The translations under genes were made by a program, and so were the position numbers. A DNA stretch of 64,000 nt, taken from the NCBI GenBank assembly GCA_023548195.1, contig JAJHZJ010000336.1:5185805-5249804 (forward strand), in the 5' to 3' direction. Below are positions 24,516 to 35,908 of this stretch, in pieces. The notes under the pieces are model-generated. The model worked only from the letters and a program-made list of their open reading frames with translations. It had not been told where the DNA came from and did not search any database. The first letter of the stretch is position 1, and each line of letters begins with the position of its first letter. The DNA is from Bettongia penicillata ogilbyi. Its lineage: Eukaryota; Chordata; Mammalia; Diprotodontia; Potoroidae.

Positions 24516-24659
24516 ATCCAATCACATTGACCTCTTTAGGCAACTCATCTGCATTAAGACTTTTGGGACACCATGCACAGGGTCAATACACATCATCATA
24601 CAAGACTGATGAAAGTATTCGGAGTACTCTAAGTAAACAGACAGACCTGTGAGAGACTC

Positions 24660-24905
24660 AAATGGAGGCATTCTTGAAAAAAAAACCATAACCATTGGAT
24701 CTCAAAACTGAAGGAACCACCAAGGTCATCCAGCCCCTGAGAAGGAACACCCTCTACAGTGGTCAACCAGTTCTGGCTTGAAGACCTTCAATGATAAGCC
24801 TGCTCCCAGCCCATTCCTCTTCAGGACAACTCTCATAGCAAGTTTTTCCTTATAAAGAGCCAAAACCTCCTCTGTGACTTCCACTGCCTTACTTGTTAGT
24901 GTGTC
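24660..24905 (-). repeat. Interspersed repeat, unclassified
   Basis: Words such as ggaaccaccaaggtcatcca, ggacaactctcatagcaag and tttttccttataaagagcc resemble a common old mammalian repeat. Class and orientation are not certain. Confidence 0.35.
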
Positions 24906-24999
24906 TGCCCCTCACAACCCAGTCTACCTGCCCTACATGAAGGGATGCCTGGCATAGGTCTTATTCCTGTACTCCTGAGTTGCTATGTTTCCCAGTGCT

Positions 25000-25960
25000 T
25001 AGAGGAGTTATGCTTCACTCTAGAGGAGAGTGTGCCTGCTCTCCTCTAGACCAAGGCAAGGGTTTCCATTCTGCCTCAGCCCTAGATGGGTCTATTTACT
25101 CCCTCAACCCTGAGTGTGTCAGTCTCTTGGTTATTCTGTGTACTCTCCTCCAGGGCTGGATGAGTATGTCTCCATTACCTTAGCTCTAGGTGTGTCTACT
25201 CTCTCCCAACCCCTGGGAATGTATGTCCACTCTCTCCCAGCTTCTTGTGAACATCTGATCTCTCCCGCAGCTCTAAGGAAACATGTCTACCCTCCCCCAA
25301 GCCCTTTGTCTCTTTCTTCTAGGCCTGTGTATCTTCTCTGTTTGAGTGTCTCTGTACTCCACAGACCTGTTTCCCCACAGACACACAGGGTTGGTGGAGA
25401 GTCAGCATGAAAATGTGTGCTCCCCATAGCTCTTGCATGTCCATCCCTCCCATACTATGTTTCTACACACTACAGCCTTTTATGACTCTATGTCCATGGC
25501 CTTATGTATGGGTTTTCTTTAATACAGCCCTATGTATGTGAGCATATCTGCTCCCCCCAGCCTGGTCAGCATTGGACTTAGCCATTTTTATTTAGCTCTG
25601 CTCGGTCAATATCTCCATGCTGCTGCCTTAAAGTTGTTTTACTTTGCATTTTGTTAATCACTGGGTCAGCTGCACATTTTTCCATTTGATGATTTTCTGT
25701 CTCTATTTCCTCAGGTGTAAACTGCCAGCTCATCTCCATTTATTGAGGGGAGTTGGGGTATTGGGCTGTAGAGATTTGTATTGACAGTTACATTTCAACA
25801 GGCACCTCTGGCCTATCTGGGCCCTAAATTTACAATTGCCTTTTGAAGAGAGAGTGATTTCTATCGTGCCCCAGTTCTAGATGAGTCTCTCTATTCTTGG
25901 TGATTCTGTCTACTCTCCTCCAGGGCTGGGTGAGTCTAGGCAATCTCTGCCTAGACTAAC
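25000..25960. repeat. Degenerate minisatellite-like region
   Basis: The pattern 'cctagatgagtctgtctactctctcc' recurs in altered forms: cctagatgggtctatttact, ctctaggtgtgtctactctc, ctgggaatgtatgtccact, ctctaaggaaacatgtctac and again at 25880-25935 (ttctagatgagtctctctat, tctactctcctccagggctg, also at about 25139-25158). Units are roughly 30-40 bp. L1-like sequence of about 120 bp (25620-25740) interrupts it. Frames here have no domain. Confidence 0.5.
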
Positions 25961-25989
25961 TGATCTGAAGTCTGGGGGTCTGAACTTCC

Positions 25990-26880
25990 AGTGTATCTTT
26001 TAACATTACCAGATTTAATTAGTTCTCCTAAAACACATCTCTGAATATGTCATTCCCTTACTCAAAAATCTTTCATGGTCCCTCAGCCTCCAAAATTCAT
26101 TTGCTCCATTATTAAATGAACTGATCAAGTAGCTACTATATGGAAGGTACTATGAAAGGCACTGAGGAGGGATGCACAGATGAATCCGACCTATTTTCTT
26201 CACTTGAGATGAGCTCTCAGTCTAACATGGAGAGCATAACAAGTACAGAAATAATCAGAAAATAGGGCAAAATATGATCAGGCCCATAGATGAGGGATTC
26301 CAAAGAGGGAGAGATCACTTCTGGTTAGAGAGATCAAGGATGGCTTCATGGAAGAGGCAGTGCCTCAGTTGGACCTTGAAAGACAGGCAGGGATTGGATA
26401 GTGAGGAAGAAGGGTACCCCAATAAGGAATGGCTCAACCTTTAGTGGCTGCTCCCTGCAAGTTCCACTCTTGCTAGGCCCATGCTTTTCTCTTCTTTGGT
26501 CTGTCCCCATCTCTCCATCTTTACTCCGATCATTCCTTCTGCTTGGAGTGCCCATTCCCCCCATCCCCCAAGCTCTCTGCCTTATTTCATCCAACCCAAC
26601 CTTCAAGACCCAGCTCAAATACCACTTCTTTTGTGAAACCTTCTTCAGGAACTCCAGTTCTACCTGGTCCCTCTCTTGGATGCATAGAGGTTCTACTGTC
26701 TGCATCATGGAATTTAGTCCATCTTTTTGTTTATGTGAATGAGCCTTGTCTCCTGTCAGTTTCCTGAGGAAAGGGACCAGGTCTAGCTCTTTTCCTCCTC
26801 TTATCTCTTCCCAGTGTAGTTGAAGACAGATTGGTCACTAAGGAGAATAAAGCATACCCTCAGACACTTGTTGAACTAAC
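25990..26880 (+). mobile_element. L2 element interrupted by another repeat
   Basis: L2 words at 26030-26100 (cattcccttactcaaaaatc) resume at about 26440-26800 (ctgcttggagtgcccattcc, accttcaagacccagctcaa, aggaaagggaccaggtctag). Between them (26100-26405) is a copy of the repeat family seen at 9.6 kb (agtagctactatatggaagg and gaagaggcagtgcctcagtt). Confidence 0.65.
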
Positions 26881-26909
26881 CTTTCATATCCACATAAAGA
26901 CCAAAGACT

Positions 26910-27060
26910 TAGATGATACCACAACTGGAAGAAACCTTAGAGACCAGTGAGTTCAATCTTCTCATTTTACAGATGAAGAAACTGAGTCTTTTAGGGGTGA
27001 AAAGTAATTTGCTCATGGTTCTGGATCTAGGAACTGATTGTTAACTCAACCATCTTGGCA
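26910..27060 (-). mobile_element. MIR-type SINE
   Basis: Contains gaaaccttagagaccagtga, ttttacagatgaagaaactg and a degraded tail. Next comes the repeat-free 27.2-27.5 kb block. Confidence 0.65.
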
Positions 27061-27229
27061 TGAGGTGATGGTCACTGGAGCCTCCCAGTCCAGTCTTGAT
27101 CTTGGAGGGCCATGACATTGAGAAAGACTGGGTAGAGAGTGGGATGGTAGGTTGTCATTGGAGTTGGGTTATCTGGAGACTAAGATTCAGGAGGCTGAGG
27201 TGGGGGTGTGCAGGGGCCAGGGCCAGGGC

Positions 27230-27550
27230 CTGGTGACAGACGGACGGGTTGGGCCAGGCTGCCCTCTCCTCCCCCGATAATTAATCCCGCTCGGGGGCCT
27301 CGGGCGATGACAGGGCTGTCTAGCGTGCACTTAAGCATTAAATGACCAATTTCTGTCAGACTAACTTCCCAGCCTCCCCATCCCCTCCCCTCCTGCCCGC
27401 CCCCAGCCTACACCCCCTCCTTCCACTCCCCACACTCCGAGTTTTTCAGCAACTGATGGCTCCTGGTTCATTTCTGTGGAATTAATTGGTCCCTGAATGA
27501 ATTCTGTTGACAGGGCAATTTATCATGTGTTTGGGCTGACAGTGCGGGGT
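27230..27550. promoter_or_regulatory. Candidate enhancer about 7.5 kb downstream of PAX2
   Basis: A repeat-free block in otherwise repeat-dense intergenic DNA. It contains TAATTAATCC (27278-27287), gcattaaatgacc, ggaattaattgg (about 27479-27490), several TGACAG (MEIS-type) cores near 27308, 27508 and 27538, and caatttatcatg. A C-rich linker separates two denser halves. It is immediately followed by G-rich simple sequence. Confidence 0.45.
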
Positions 27551-28014
27551 GGGGGGGTGGGGTGGGGGGGTGGTGAAGAGAGATGGACAGGGCGGGGGCC
27601 AGAAAGAGGGGGAGGGGGGCTTGGGTCGTGACTAAAATTGTCCTGAGCTAGGGGACCCAAGAGGCCCCCATCTCTGGACTTTGGGGTCCTAGATGGGGCT
27701 ACCACAGTTATAACCCCAACTTTTATTAATTCCCAACCCCACAAGTTTCAGGAACCCCCTCGAACTTAGCTAGACCTCTTCCTTCTCTCCCCACCCCCCA
27801 ATTCTCCAATCCTCCAATCCACTCCACCCCCCTGGGATGAGGAAGTTCAGCAGCTGGGGGCTCAGTACCAGCATACATTAACCCTCTGCATGCTAGAATG
27901 GGCCCAGAGATGCTGGTGGGAGAGTGGGGGAAGTAGAGGAGGAACTCTGCATGTGTATGTGTGTGTGTTATGTGTTATAAGGGGGGAAGTGAAGGTCTGA
28001 TTAGACTGAAGGTT
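27540..28014. other. G-rich and C-rich unique sequence
   Basis: Begins with ggggtgggggggtggggtgg-type runs (27546-27573), then C-rich DNA, then a TG repeat near 27950. No gene or mobile element seen. Confidence 0.5.
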
Positions 28015-28160
28015 GGGGGGGATGGTCCCCTGAGAGCTAAACAGGCAGCCGGCGTGGCTAACAGGGACCTGGGGGACCAGCTAATTAGGGCTAACTAGGG
28101 ATTGGAGGAGGGTGGTATCATTGGCCAAAAAAGGGCTATTCCTTTTGTCTTCATCCGTAG
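28015..28160. promoter_or_regulatory. Weak candidate regulatory block downstream of PAX2
   Basis: Contains ggcagccggcgtggctaac and the paired motifs gctaattagggctaactagg. No repeat similarity is seen. It lies shortly after the 27.2-27.5 kb block and could belong to it. Confidence 0.2.
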
Positions 28161-28309
28161 GCTGCCAACCCCACATCCTCAGTCACCACTTTGACCAAGG
28201 CCCCATCTCCTGGACGATTTGCTGGTACTGAGGAAGGTAGAGCCTCTACTCTTGGGACTTCTGGGGCTGAGGAAAGACATTGGGTAGATTCCTATTCAAG
28301 AAGTTGTCT

Positions 28310-28590
28310 CCTAAATCCTATACACCTGGAATGATTGCCTTCTCCCCTCTTTGTGTCTCCTCCTTCAAGTCCCATCTCTTTCCAGAAGCTTTCCCTGACT
28401 ATTCCAGCCCATAGTGACATCTCTTATCTCTAAAGTGGGACAGCCTTTACTGTCTATACCATACAGTTTAGTCCTCAGTCATATACCATCTTAGTTTATT
28501 CCTCACTGTTCCTTATGTAGTAGTTTTATCTCCTTAGGAAGATTGTGAGCTCCCTGAGGAGGACAATTTTTCCTCTTTCTTTCTTCCTTA
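28310..28590 (+). mobile_element. L2 3' end
   Basis: L2 words: ccttcaagtcccatctcttt, ccagaagctttccctgact, gattgtgagctccctgagg. 28591-28950 holds nothing I recognise. Confidence 0.65.
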
Positions 28591-28959
28591 TTAGAGGGAC
28601 CTAGGCCCAAACACTATGATGGACTGAAAAGAACACAGCCAAGTTCTGCCTGACAGTGAAGGCAGAAAGATCAGGTCTGGAAAGGAATGCATTACTCAAA
28701 GTATGGTAAACTGATCTGGTTTTCTGGAGGAGGAGACAAAGAATATTCATCAAAACTGGGAAGAGACAGTGGAGGGACTGAGGGTTTGGAGGGGATGGCA
28801 GGTCTCTAATCTCTGGAAGAGTAGAGAGCTAGGTCAAGCTGGGGCTGGGACTAAGCCAGACTCATAATGGTGGACAATAAGGAGAACAGAGAGTTGACTA
28901 CAAATTCAGACTGTCTAACCCCCAACTAGGTATCTCATTTGGCAACCATTTAATTCACT

Positions 28960-29470
28960 TTTAGTAGGCTTCCTATCAAACAATTTGTTCCAAAGCTGCA
29001 CCCAAGCTTACCCCTGATCTTAGCTTCAACCCTTCTCCCAGCAGATGTCCTTACTTCCTATCCTTTGTATTCTTGATCCCATTCCCTTTTGCCTCTTTCA
29101 GTATTTTGTTACTCAATCATTCCTTCTCCCTCTTCTGATGGAAAATATATTTAGGTCTCCTTGATCCTAAATAATATTTTCCCATGACCCTATTTGCTCC
29201 CTTTGAGCTATTATTTTGTTCCTTCTCTTAAGTAGCAAACTTTTGAAAGAACCATCTGCACTTCCATGTGTGCTTATCAACCATTTACTTTTCAGGCCCT
29301 GAAATTTGAAGGATACTCTTTCTGCTTAACTGACAGCTCATTTCAAGGTCACCAATCACTTTCTTATCACTGGATCCAATGGTGTTTTCCTCAGTCTTCA
29401 TTCTTCCTGAGTTCTCTGCAGCATTTAGTGCTGTTTTTTACTCCCTCCTCCAACAAATCACCTTCACAAA
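28960..29470 (+). mobile_element. L2-like LINE fragment
   Basis: Contains the ordered words gaaagaaccatctgcacttc, tcatttcaaggtcaccaatc, actggatccaatggtgtttt and gttctctgcagcatttagtg, which recur at 42.1 kb and are typical of old L2/CR1-group elements. Confidence 0.55.
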
Positions 29471-29504
29471 TACTTAGTAAACCCCTACTATGTTCTAGGT
29501 AAAG

Positions 29505-29650
29505 GTAGTATGGTGAAGTGGATAGAGAGCTAAGTTTTTAAGAATTAGGAAGTCTTGGGTTGGAATCCTGCTTTTGACATTCACTAGCTATATGACCCAT
29601 AGTGAAGTCACATTTCTATGTGCCTCGTACAACACTCTGAGATTTGTCTA
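29505..29650 (+). mobile_element. SINE fragment
   Basis: Shows ggtagtatggtgaagtggat, agagagctaagtttttaaga and gtcttgggttggaatcctgc. Diverged. Fragments of the 9.6 kb repeat family flank it (29455-29500 and 29740-29880). Confidence 0.5.
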
Positions 29651-29889
29651 CCTAGATCTGTCTTGGTGGATGGAGTTTTCACACTGGAATTTTCCTGTAC
29701 TGACAACATCATAGGTCTTTTGTGTATTTGTATATGTCCAGGACACTGTCCTTGGTACTGAGGACTGTAAAGACTAATAAGGCATAGTCTGTGCCCACAA
29801 AGATCTTAACATTTGATTTAATACTAGGGACTAAGACAGAGGCACAAATAAGTATGAAATACATTAGAATAGGATAATTTGCTGCTTTG

Positions 29890-30740
29890 TTCACTTGCTC
29901 CCATTGCTTCTACTACGAAATCTAAACTTTTTAGCCTGACATTTAGGACCTTCCTTAATTTGGCACCAATTTCCTTTTCCAGCATTATTTCCTCTTACTC
30001 CCCTTCATACACTGTACATTGTAGCAAAGTTGGACTTTGAGCTACTCCCCAAATTCAACATTTCATCGCTTTCTGCTGTTGTCTATTTGGATCAAACACC
30101 GCTCACCCCTGAAATGTAGTCCATTCTCATAACTGATTTTGCAAATCCTTACCTTTCTTCAAGGCTCACTTGAGTGCCATCTTCTTCTCCTAAGCCCTCA
30201 GCTGTTGATGTTTATTTTCTCCTCAAATATTCTTAGAGTACTTTGTTTTACCTTAGGTTTTACCCCTTCACTCTCTACCTTGTGTATTATTGTTATTATT
30301 GTTTGGTCATTTCAGTCGTGTCTGACTCTTCATGACTCCATTTGAGGTTTTCTTGGTGAACATACTGGGGTGGTTTGCCATTTACTTCTCAAGCTCATTT
30401 TCCAGATGAGGAAACTGAGGCAAACAGGGTGAAGTGACTTGTGTAGGGTCACACAGATAGTATGTTACTGAGGCTGGATTTGAACTCCATGAAGAGGAAT
30501 CTTCCTGATTCCCAGCCCAGTGGTTATCCATTTCATCTCCTAACCTCCCCATCTTGTATATTATATTTATCCAAATACATGTTGCATTGTTCTAGTAGAG
30601 AGTAAACTCCTTGAGGACAGGGACTGTTCGTTTCAGTCTTTGTATCCTGGGTACCAGGCATGGTGTCTTACACTTAGTAATAAGTGTATGTGCCTTACAC
30701 TTACTTAATAAGTAAATATTGAATTGAATGAATGTTTATT
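29890..30740 (+). mobile_element. L2 element split by a SINE
   Basis: L2 parts at 29890-30290 and 30545-30740 (gtaaactccttgaggacagg, gtaccaggcatggtgtctta). The interruption is the SINE at 30293-30543. Confidence 0.7.
30293..30543 (-). mobile_element. Marsupial tRNA-derived SINE (WSINE/MAR1-like)
   Basis: Inverted copy: tcagtcgtgtctgactcttc, atgactccatttgaggtttt, gatgaggaaactgaggcaaa and gggtcacacagatagtatg. Confidence 0.8.
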
Positions 30741-30744
30741 GATA

Positions 30745-32160
30745 AATGCAAAGGAGACATTCAAACAAGATGCTATAAGGAATCTGAGGAAAGAGAAATC
30801 ATTTCTTGTAAGGGATATCAGATGTTACTTCATGAAGAAGGTGGTATCAAAGCTGAGTTTTGAAGATTGGATAGGACTTCAACACACAGAGATTGGAAGA
30901 TGGTGCTACAGACATAAGGAACAGTCTGGGCAAATGTAAGGGGACAGGAAAGATGAACAATCTTTTTTTACAATTAAAAAAACAATTTTTTTTAATGATG
31001 GACAGTCCAGTGTAGCTAAAGTGTGGAGTACATCAACAGGAGTAGTATAAGCTATATAGCAAGGAAGGAAGGGTGAGACCACATTGTAGAGGACCTTGAG
31101 TCTTAACCTAGTTTGGACTTTGATCTATGACAAAGAAGATTTTTAAGCAAAGGAGCAACAAAGCTATGCTTTAAGAAGATTACTCTAACAACATGCATAG
31201 GGTTGGCCATTTAGGAGTCTGTTGAAATAGTTCAGGCCTGGGATAATGAGAATCCTGAATTTGGGTGGTGGAAGGAAGAATGGGAAAGAAGGAATGACTA
31301 AATGCAGGAAGTATGGAGAGACAGAAGTGATGTGAGTTGACTCGATGTATGGGACAGGAGAGAAGGAAGAATTCAAGACATCTCTGAGGTTTTAAGTAGG
31401 AATAGGGAACTATGGAAGAACAGATTTGAAGGCAGGAGATGATGAGCTTGGTTGGGATTTCATAGGATCACAAATTAAGAGCTGAAAAAGAGCTCTAGGA
31501 ATTTAAGTGATTTGTTGAAGGTCACAGAGGTAGTAATCAACAGAGGTAGAATTTCATCCTCATTCTCCGACTAGCTCTTTACACTGTTGAGTTTCAGGTG
31601 CTATGGGGGTTAAGCATATAAAAATGTCCAGCAGGCAATTGGATATGAGGTTCCTGAGTTCAGGAGAGAGGTTGAGACTAGAGCTAGAGATAGAAGAATT
31701 GTTTACATAGAAGTGATAGCTGAAGCTCTGGGAGTGGATGGCATTTCCAAAGAAGAGGATAGGAGAGACAAGAAAAGGGCCAAGGAGAAAGCTTTGGGGG
31801 TGGAGGTTACCAGTTTTTAGGATGTCTCAGGAGAAAGGACATTGGAGGAAGGAGAAAGAAAAATTAGCATCCAGAAATATGGAGCGTAGTAAAAAAAAAT
31901 AATTGATTTACAAAATACAGCTGAGTACAATAAGGAAGGCCAGGATTGAGAGAATTTAGTGAATTTGGAGTTAAGGTCAGGGATAAACTGGAGAAAATTT
32001 TCTGGGGAAGCAAGATTTGAATAGGGTAGAAAAGGAAGTGTGGAGGGCCTAGGAAGAGAGAAAAATGGAAGGAAAGCTAGCAGAATATAATGTTATATAG
32101 AAGTCAAAAATTGAATACCAAGTAGGGGCATCCAAATGTCAGATGTTAAGGAGAGATAAA
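30745..32160 (+). repeat. Long interspersed repeat family copy (unnamed here)
   Basis: An extended copy with ggtggtatcaaagctgagtt, ggaacagtctgggcaaatg, aatagttcaggcctgggat, atgtccagcaggcaattgga and gaaagctttgggggtggagg. The order suits one long element of about 1.4 kb or more. A MIR-like SINE lies at about 31460-31590 (gatttgttgaaggtcacag). I cannot assign a class. Confidence 0.5.
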
Positions 32161-33035
32161 GGAGTGAAAACAAGCAAAAACAATAACAGGAAAACTTTCA
32201 ACAATTAGGTCACTGAATTTGGCTACTAGGGAGTCATTAAAGAGAGCTGTTTCACTGAAGTGATAGAAGCAGAAACTAAATTTCAGAGAGCCATGGAATT
32301 AGTTGTGGAGATAGAGAGCAAACTTTCTAGGACTGAGATTGGGTGGCAGCTTAAGTGACTAGTGAGATCAAGAACAATCTCTTTTGTAGGAGAGGGGAGA
32401 TGTTAGCATATTCTTAGGCAATTGGAAAGGAAACAGAAGAGAGGGAGAAATTGAAGAGGTGTGAGAGAAGGAGGGTTATTGATGGAATAAGATCTGGGAG
32501 GAGATGGTCCAGTGCCCAGGTAGAGAGATAAACTTTGGAAAGGATGGACATTGTCTTTGGAGGAGAAAAAGATCTGTGAAATTGAGAACATTTTGAAGTG
32601 TGGAGTGTATAAATTTAGGAAACTCATATTAGGTGGCCAGGGCCTTCTGAGTAAAATCAGAGTAAAGGCAATGTTGTCGGCTGAGATGGAGGGGTGGTGA
32701 TGAGGCTAGATGTTCAAGGAGTAGTGGAATGGAAACGGTAGGGAATGTGATAAATAGTGAGTGTTTGCTGAATAGATTGTGGAGCACCAGTAAAGGTTTA
32801 GTAGCATGAATTAGATTCAACAACATGAGTTAGTAGTGTTGTTGATGTGCTCAGGGCCCAGCAATGGGAGAAAAGATGGTGGAGGTAACCCAGGGATGAG
32901 GATTACCAAACAGGAGAGGACATTAGAAGAATACAAAGGGCAAGAAAGTGCCAATAATGGAATAGTGGCAATCTAATGAGATAACATGTAAAATGCCTTG
33001 TAAACCTTAAAGCACAATATAAATACTAGCTTATA
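32161..33035 (+). repeat. Probable interspersed repeat, unclassified
   Basis: Purine-rich with no ORF on the plus strand. Style and wording (ggaggagatggtccagtgcc, gggccttctgagtaaaatca) resemble old mammalian repeat sequence continuing from the previous block. Low certainty. Confidence 0.35.
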
Positions 33036-33039
33036 TAAT

Positions 33040-33215
33040 CATCACCACTATTGGAAAGAGTACTAGATTTGGAGTCCATGCTTCAGTTCAAATTTGAACT
33101 TTGCTACTTTCTACCTGCTTGATTCATTCCTTGCACCGGAGTTCTCTCATCTGTAAAATGATGGGAATGGATTCTAAGGTCCTTTCTACCTCTAAATCTG
33201 GGATCCTGTTGGCCA
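33040..33215 (+). mobile_element. MIR-type SINE
   Basis: Contains ttggaaagagtactagattt, ggagtccatgcttcagttc, ttctctcatctgtaaaatga and ggtcctttctacctctaaat. 33216-33670 holds nothing I recognise. Confidence 0.7.
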
Positions 33216-33674
33216 AGATTAAGTGTGCCCCTTTAGATAACCTGCAATAGTACTAAAACATTAATGAAATGACTGATCTTGGGGTTCAGGCTAGGTGAGG
33301 AGGGATAAGAAACCAGAGTTGGTGAGATAGACCAAAAGAAAAGGGAAGGTCCCCTAAATGGTTAGGGATCCTGATAAAAATCAAGAGCAGTAAATGAGGG
33401 AATGGGAGAGGTGGAAGGACAGGAGAATGTGGTCAGAGTTGGGAATTTGCCCATCCAGAACCTTGGAAATGGAGCAGCTCTAGATCTTAACAGAGTATAA
33501 GGGGGAAACTTTGGGGGCAGGTAACTGATGTGAAGACTTAGGGAAGACAAAGGAACTGAGGACTGATTATTTAGATTATTTTTTTAAGGATCTGTTAGAG
33601 GAAGAAGAGACTAGAGGCAGGAAAACTGGTTAGGAGATTACCTTAATTTAGGTTCGAAGTAATGAGGGCTCCAA

Positions 33675-33760
33675 CTAGGGTAGTATTTTTATTCCTGGTG
33701 CTTGGCAGAGTGTCTGGTACATAGTAGGAAGTTAATAAATGATTATTGATTGCTTGACCA
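33675..33760 (+). mobile_element. L2 3'-tail fragment
   Basis: Words: ttcctggtgcttggcagagt, gtctggtacatagtagg and attgattg. 33761-34964 is unassigned, apart from a MIR-like trace near 33760-33800. Confidence 0.5.
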
Positions 33761-34984
33761 AGGTCGAAGGGGAAGTAGATGGCACAGCAAGAATTCAAAC
33801 CCAGATCTTCCTTCAAATTCAGTGTTCCTTTAGCACCTACCATCTGTGTAGCTCATTTGGAACTGAGCATGAGCTCCCAGCCTTATGTCCTAAATTCTTT
33901 TCTCCGCATGAGATTCTTATCATTTAAGAAGGAAAGGATCCAGGTGTGTTACCTTTCCTTCCATGTCTCCCCCTTTCCCATGTGTAGAGCACAGGCACAC
34001 AGGGATGCTATTTCTACTCTGTTTTCCTCCCATGGCTTCAAATATCCTCGAAAGATAGGACTTAGCCCACTGGGAAGAACCAGACACACCATTACGGTGG
34101 CTGGATCCATAGGGTCTCAGGATGACTATCATTCTCAGCGTCTGTGTCTCCAGTCACTTAGAACTTGAACTTGGTCTTAGACCAGTAACCTCTAGAAAAC
34201 TGGGAGATAAAAAGGAAAAAAAAAAAACCCAGTTCCCCTCATGTGTGAACTGCCTCCTTTCCTGTCTCCACCCACCATCACTCAGTGGATGCCTACATCT
34301 GTCAGCCTTAATAGCACTACCACTCAGCAGGTGCTGCCCAGACTTACACTTAGTCCAGCAGCCTCAAGATCTGCTTCCTCATCTCCCTTTTCCCACACCC
34401 AGCTGAGAGTTACCGATTGAAATCCACCTCCGCCTTAAGCCCAGAGACCAGTAGTGGTTCCATCTTCAGAGACACAAGCTACCCTTTCCACCTAAATACC
34501 TAATTCCAGGAGGGAGGAAGGGGGAGTTTGAAGCCCTTCCCAACCCGACTGCTGATTGACTGGCGGCTTCAAGATGGAAACTCCATCTCTAGTGAAGGGG
34601 CGGGGAGGATGGATTAGGCCATCAAGTCTACCCACCTGCCCATTCTGATCTAATTCTGTATCTGAAGCAGAATGAAGGGGGTGCCCCAGAGGGTCTGTGA
34701 GAATATCGAGGATTGGGGAATTGTGGGCGTGGGGGACTGAGATGAAGTCTGTGGAAGATGTAAGTGGGAGGAGTCAGTAATGGGAAGAATCAACGAGAAT
34801 GTGATAGGTGGAATCGGTGCGAGGGGTGAGTATGGGGGTGGTTAATGAGGGGCTTAATGAATAAGGGGGGCAGTGGGAGAGGGCTAGTGGGGGGCAGTGG
34901 AGGGTGTCAATAAAGGGGATCAGAGGTCCTCCGAGTTTGGGAGAAAGAAACCAGGAGCCTTTGGGAGTGACATACAAAATTTCA

Positions 34985-35024
34985 TTTATTATTATTATTA
35001 TTATTTATTTCTTATTTATTTATT
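34985..35024 (-). terminator. PAX2: Distal poly(A) signal cluster of PAX2
   Basis: On the minus strand there are four AATAAA hexamers in 40 bases (complements at 35019-35024, 35015-35020, 35004-35009 and 34985-34990) in an ATT-rich repeat. Downstream on the same strand are T/GT-rich bases (attttgtatgtcac). This is the best candidate for the main cleavage site. The ATT microsatellite could also have created some hexamers by chance. Confidence 0.6.
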
Positions 35025-35902
35025 TCTCATGTGCACAAAAGGAATCAAACAGAACCGGCGCTGAGGGAGGCTGAAGGAAGCTGGGGAAGGCTGAGGGAGG
35101 CTAAGGGTGAGACCTAGGCTGAGGGTGACTTTCAGAGTCTCCCAGACTCAGGTCCCTGCCCTGTCAGTCAGTTGTTCCGGCTTGGGTCAGGGCAGGGTTC
35201 GCCCCGGGGCGCCGACAGTTCAGTAAAACCATTGTGTTTTCTCACTTTTCTCGGTAAAGTTCTGGGAGTTCAGAGACCGGCCAGGTGGGTTAGGCAGGAG
35301 GAAGCCTCCCTGGGGCTCGGGCTCTGGACTTTTCCAGTTAAAAAAAATTTTTTTTCACTTTTTATGGACTTTGTTTCTGTTATTTCGAGTCGTCACTATC
35401 CACAGGTGAGGAAACATGCAGGCACAGCCGCTCTGGGGAGGGGACCAGAGGAAAAGAGAGGAGAGAAAGGAAAGGAAAAATAGGGGAGAGAAGACACGGG
35501 GAGGGGAGAGAGAGAAGGGGAAAGGGGAATGGAGAGAGGAAAAAGGAGGGGGAGAAAAAAGAGACTAGAAGACAGCTGCTGGCAAGAGGGGATGCTCAAG
35601 CCATCAGTTTCCCAGGACAGGAGGGTGCAGATCTGGGGGCCAGGCAGGACTGAGAGCTCAAGGATGATAAATCAGGCCTGGTAGGAGGAGATGGTGAGGG
35701 AGAAGCCAGTATCAGAGAGAGACACAGAAAGAGAAACGGGGCGAAAGCGCGGGATCGAGAGAGATGGTTTAAAAGGGAACAACCACAGGAGAGGAGTCCG
35801 CAGGAGTCATTTTGCATAGTGATTTTTCTTTCAAATCATTTTTTTTTGCAACATAAAAAAAAATCCCCCCCCCGCCCCGCGCCCCTCCCCCACGTGCTGT
35901 GC

Positions 35903-35908
35903 TTTATT
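35903..35908 (-). terminator. PAX2: Possible proximal poly(A) signal of PAX2
   Basis: A single AATAAA on the minus strand, in the context cccAATAAAgcacagc, is followed by a G-rich tract and then T-rich DNA (about 35822-35866). This is a classical arrangement for polyadenylation and would give a 3' UTR of about 1.5 kb. Its use is unproven. Confidence 0.4.

Noticed and set aside
24233..24543. Tyr/Ile/His/Thr-rich frames
   Set aside because: Products of TA/CA microsatellite sequence.
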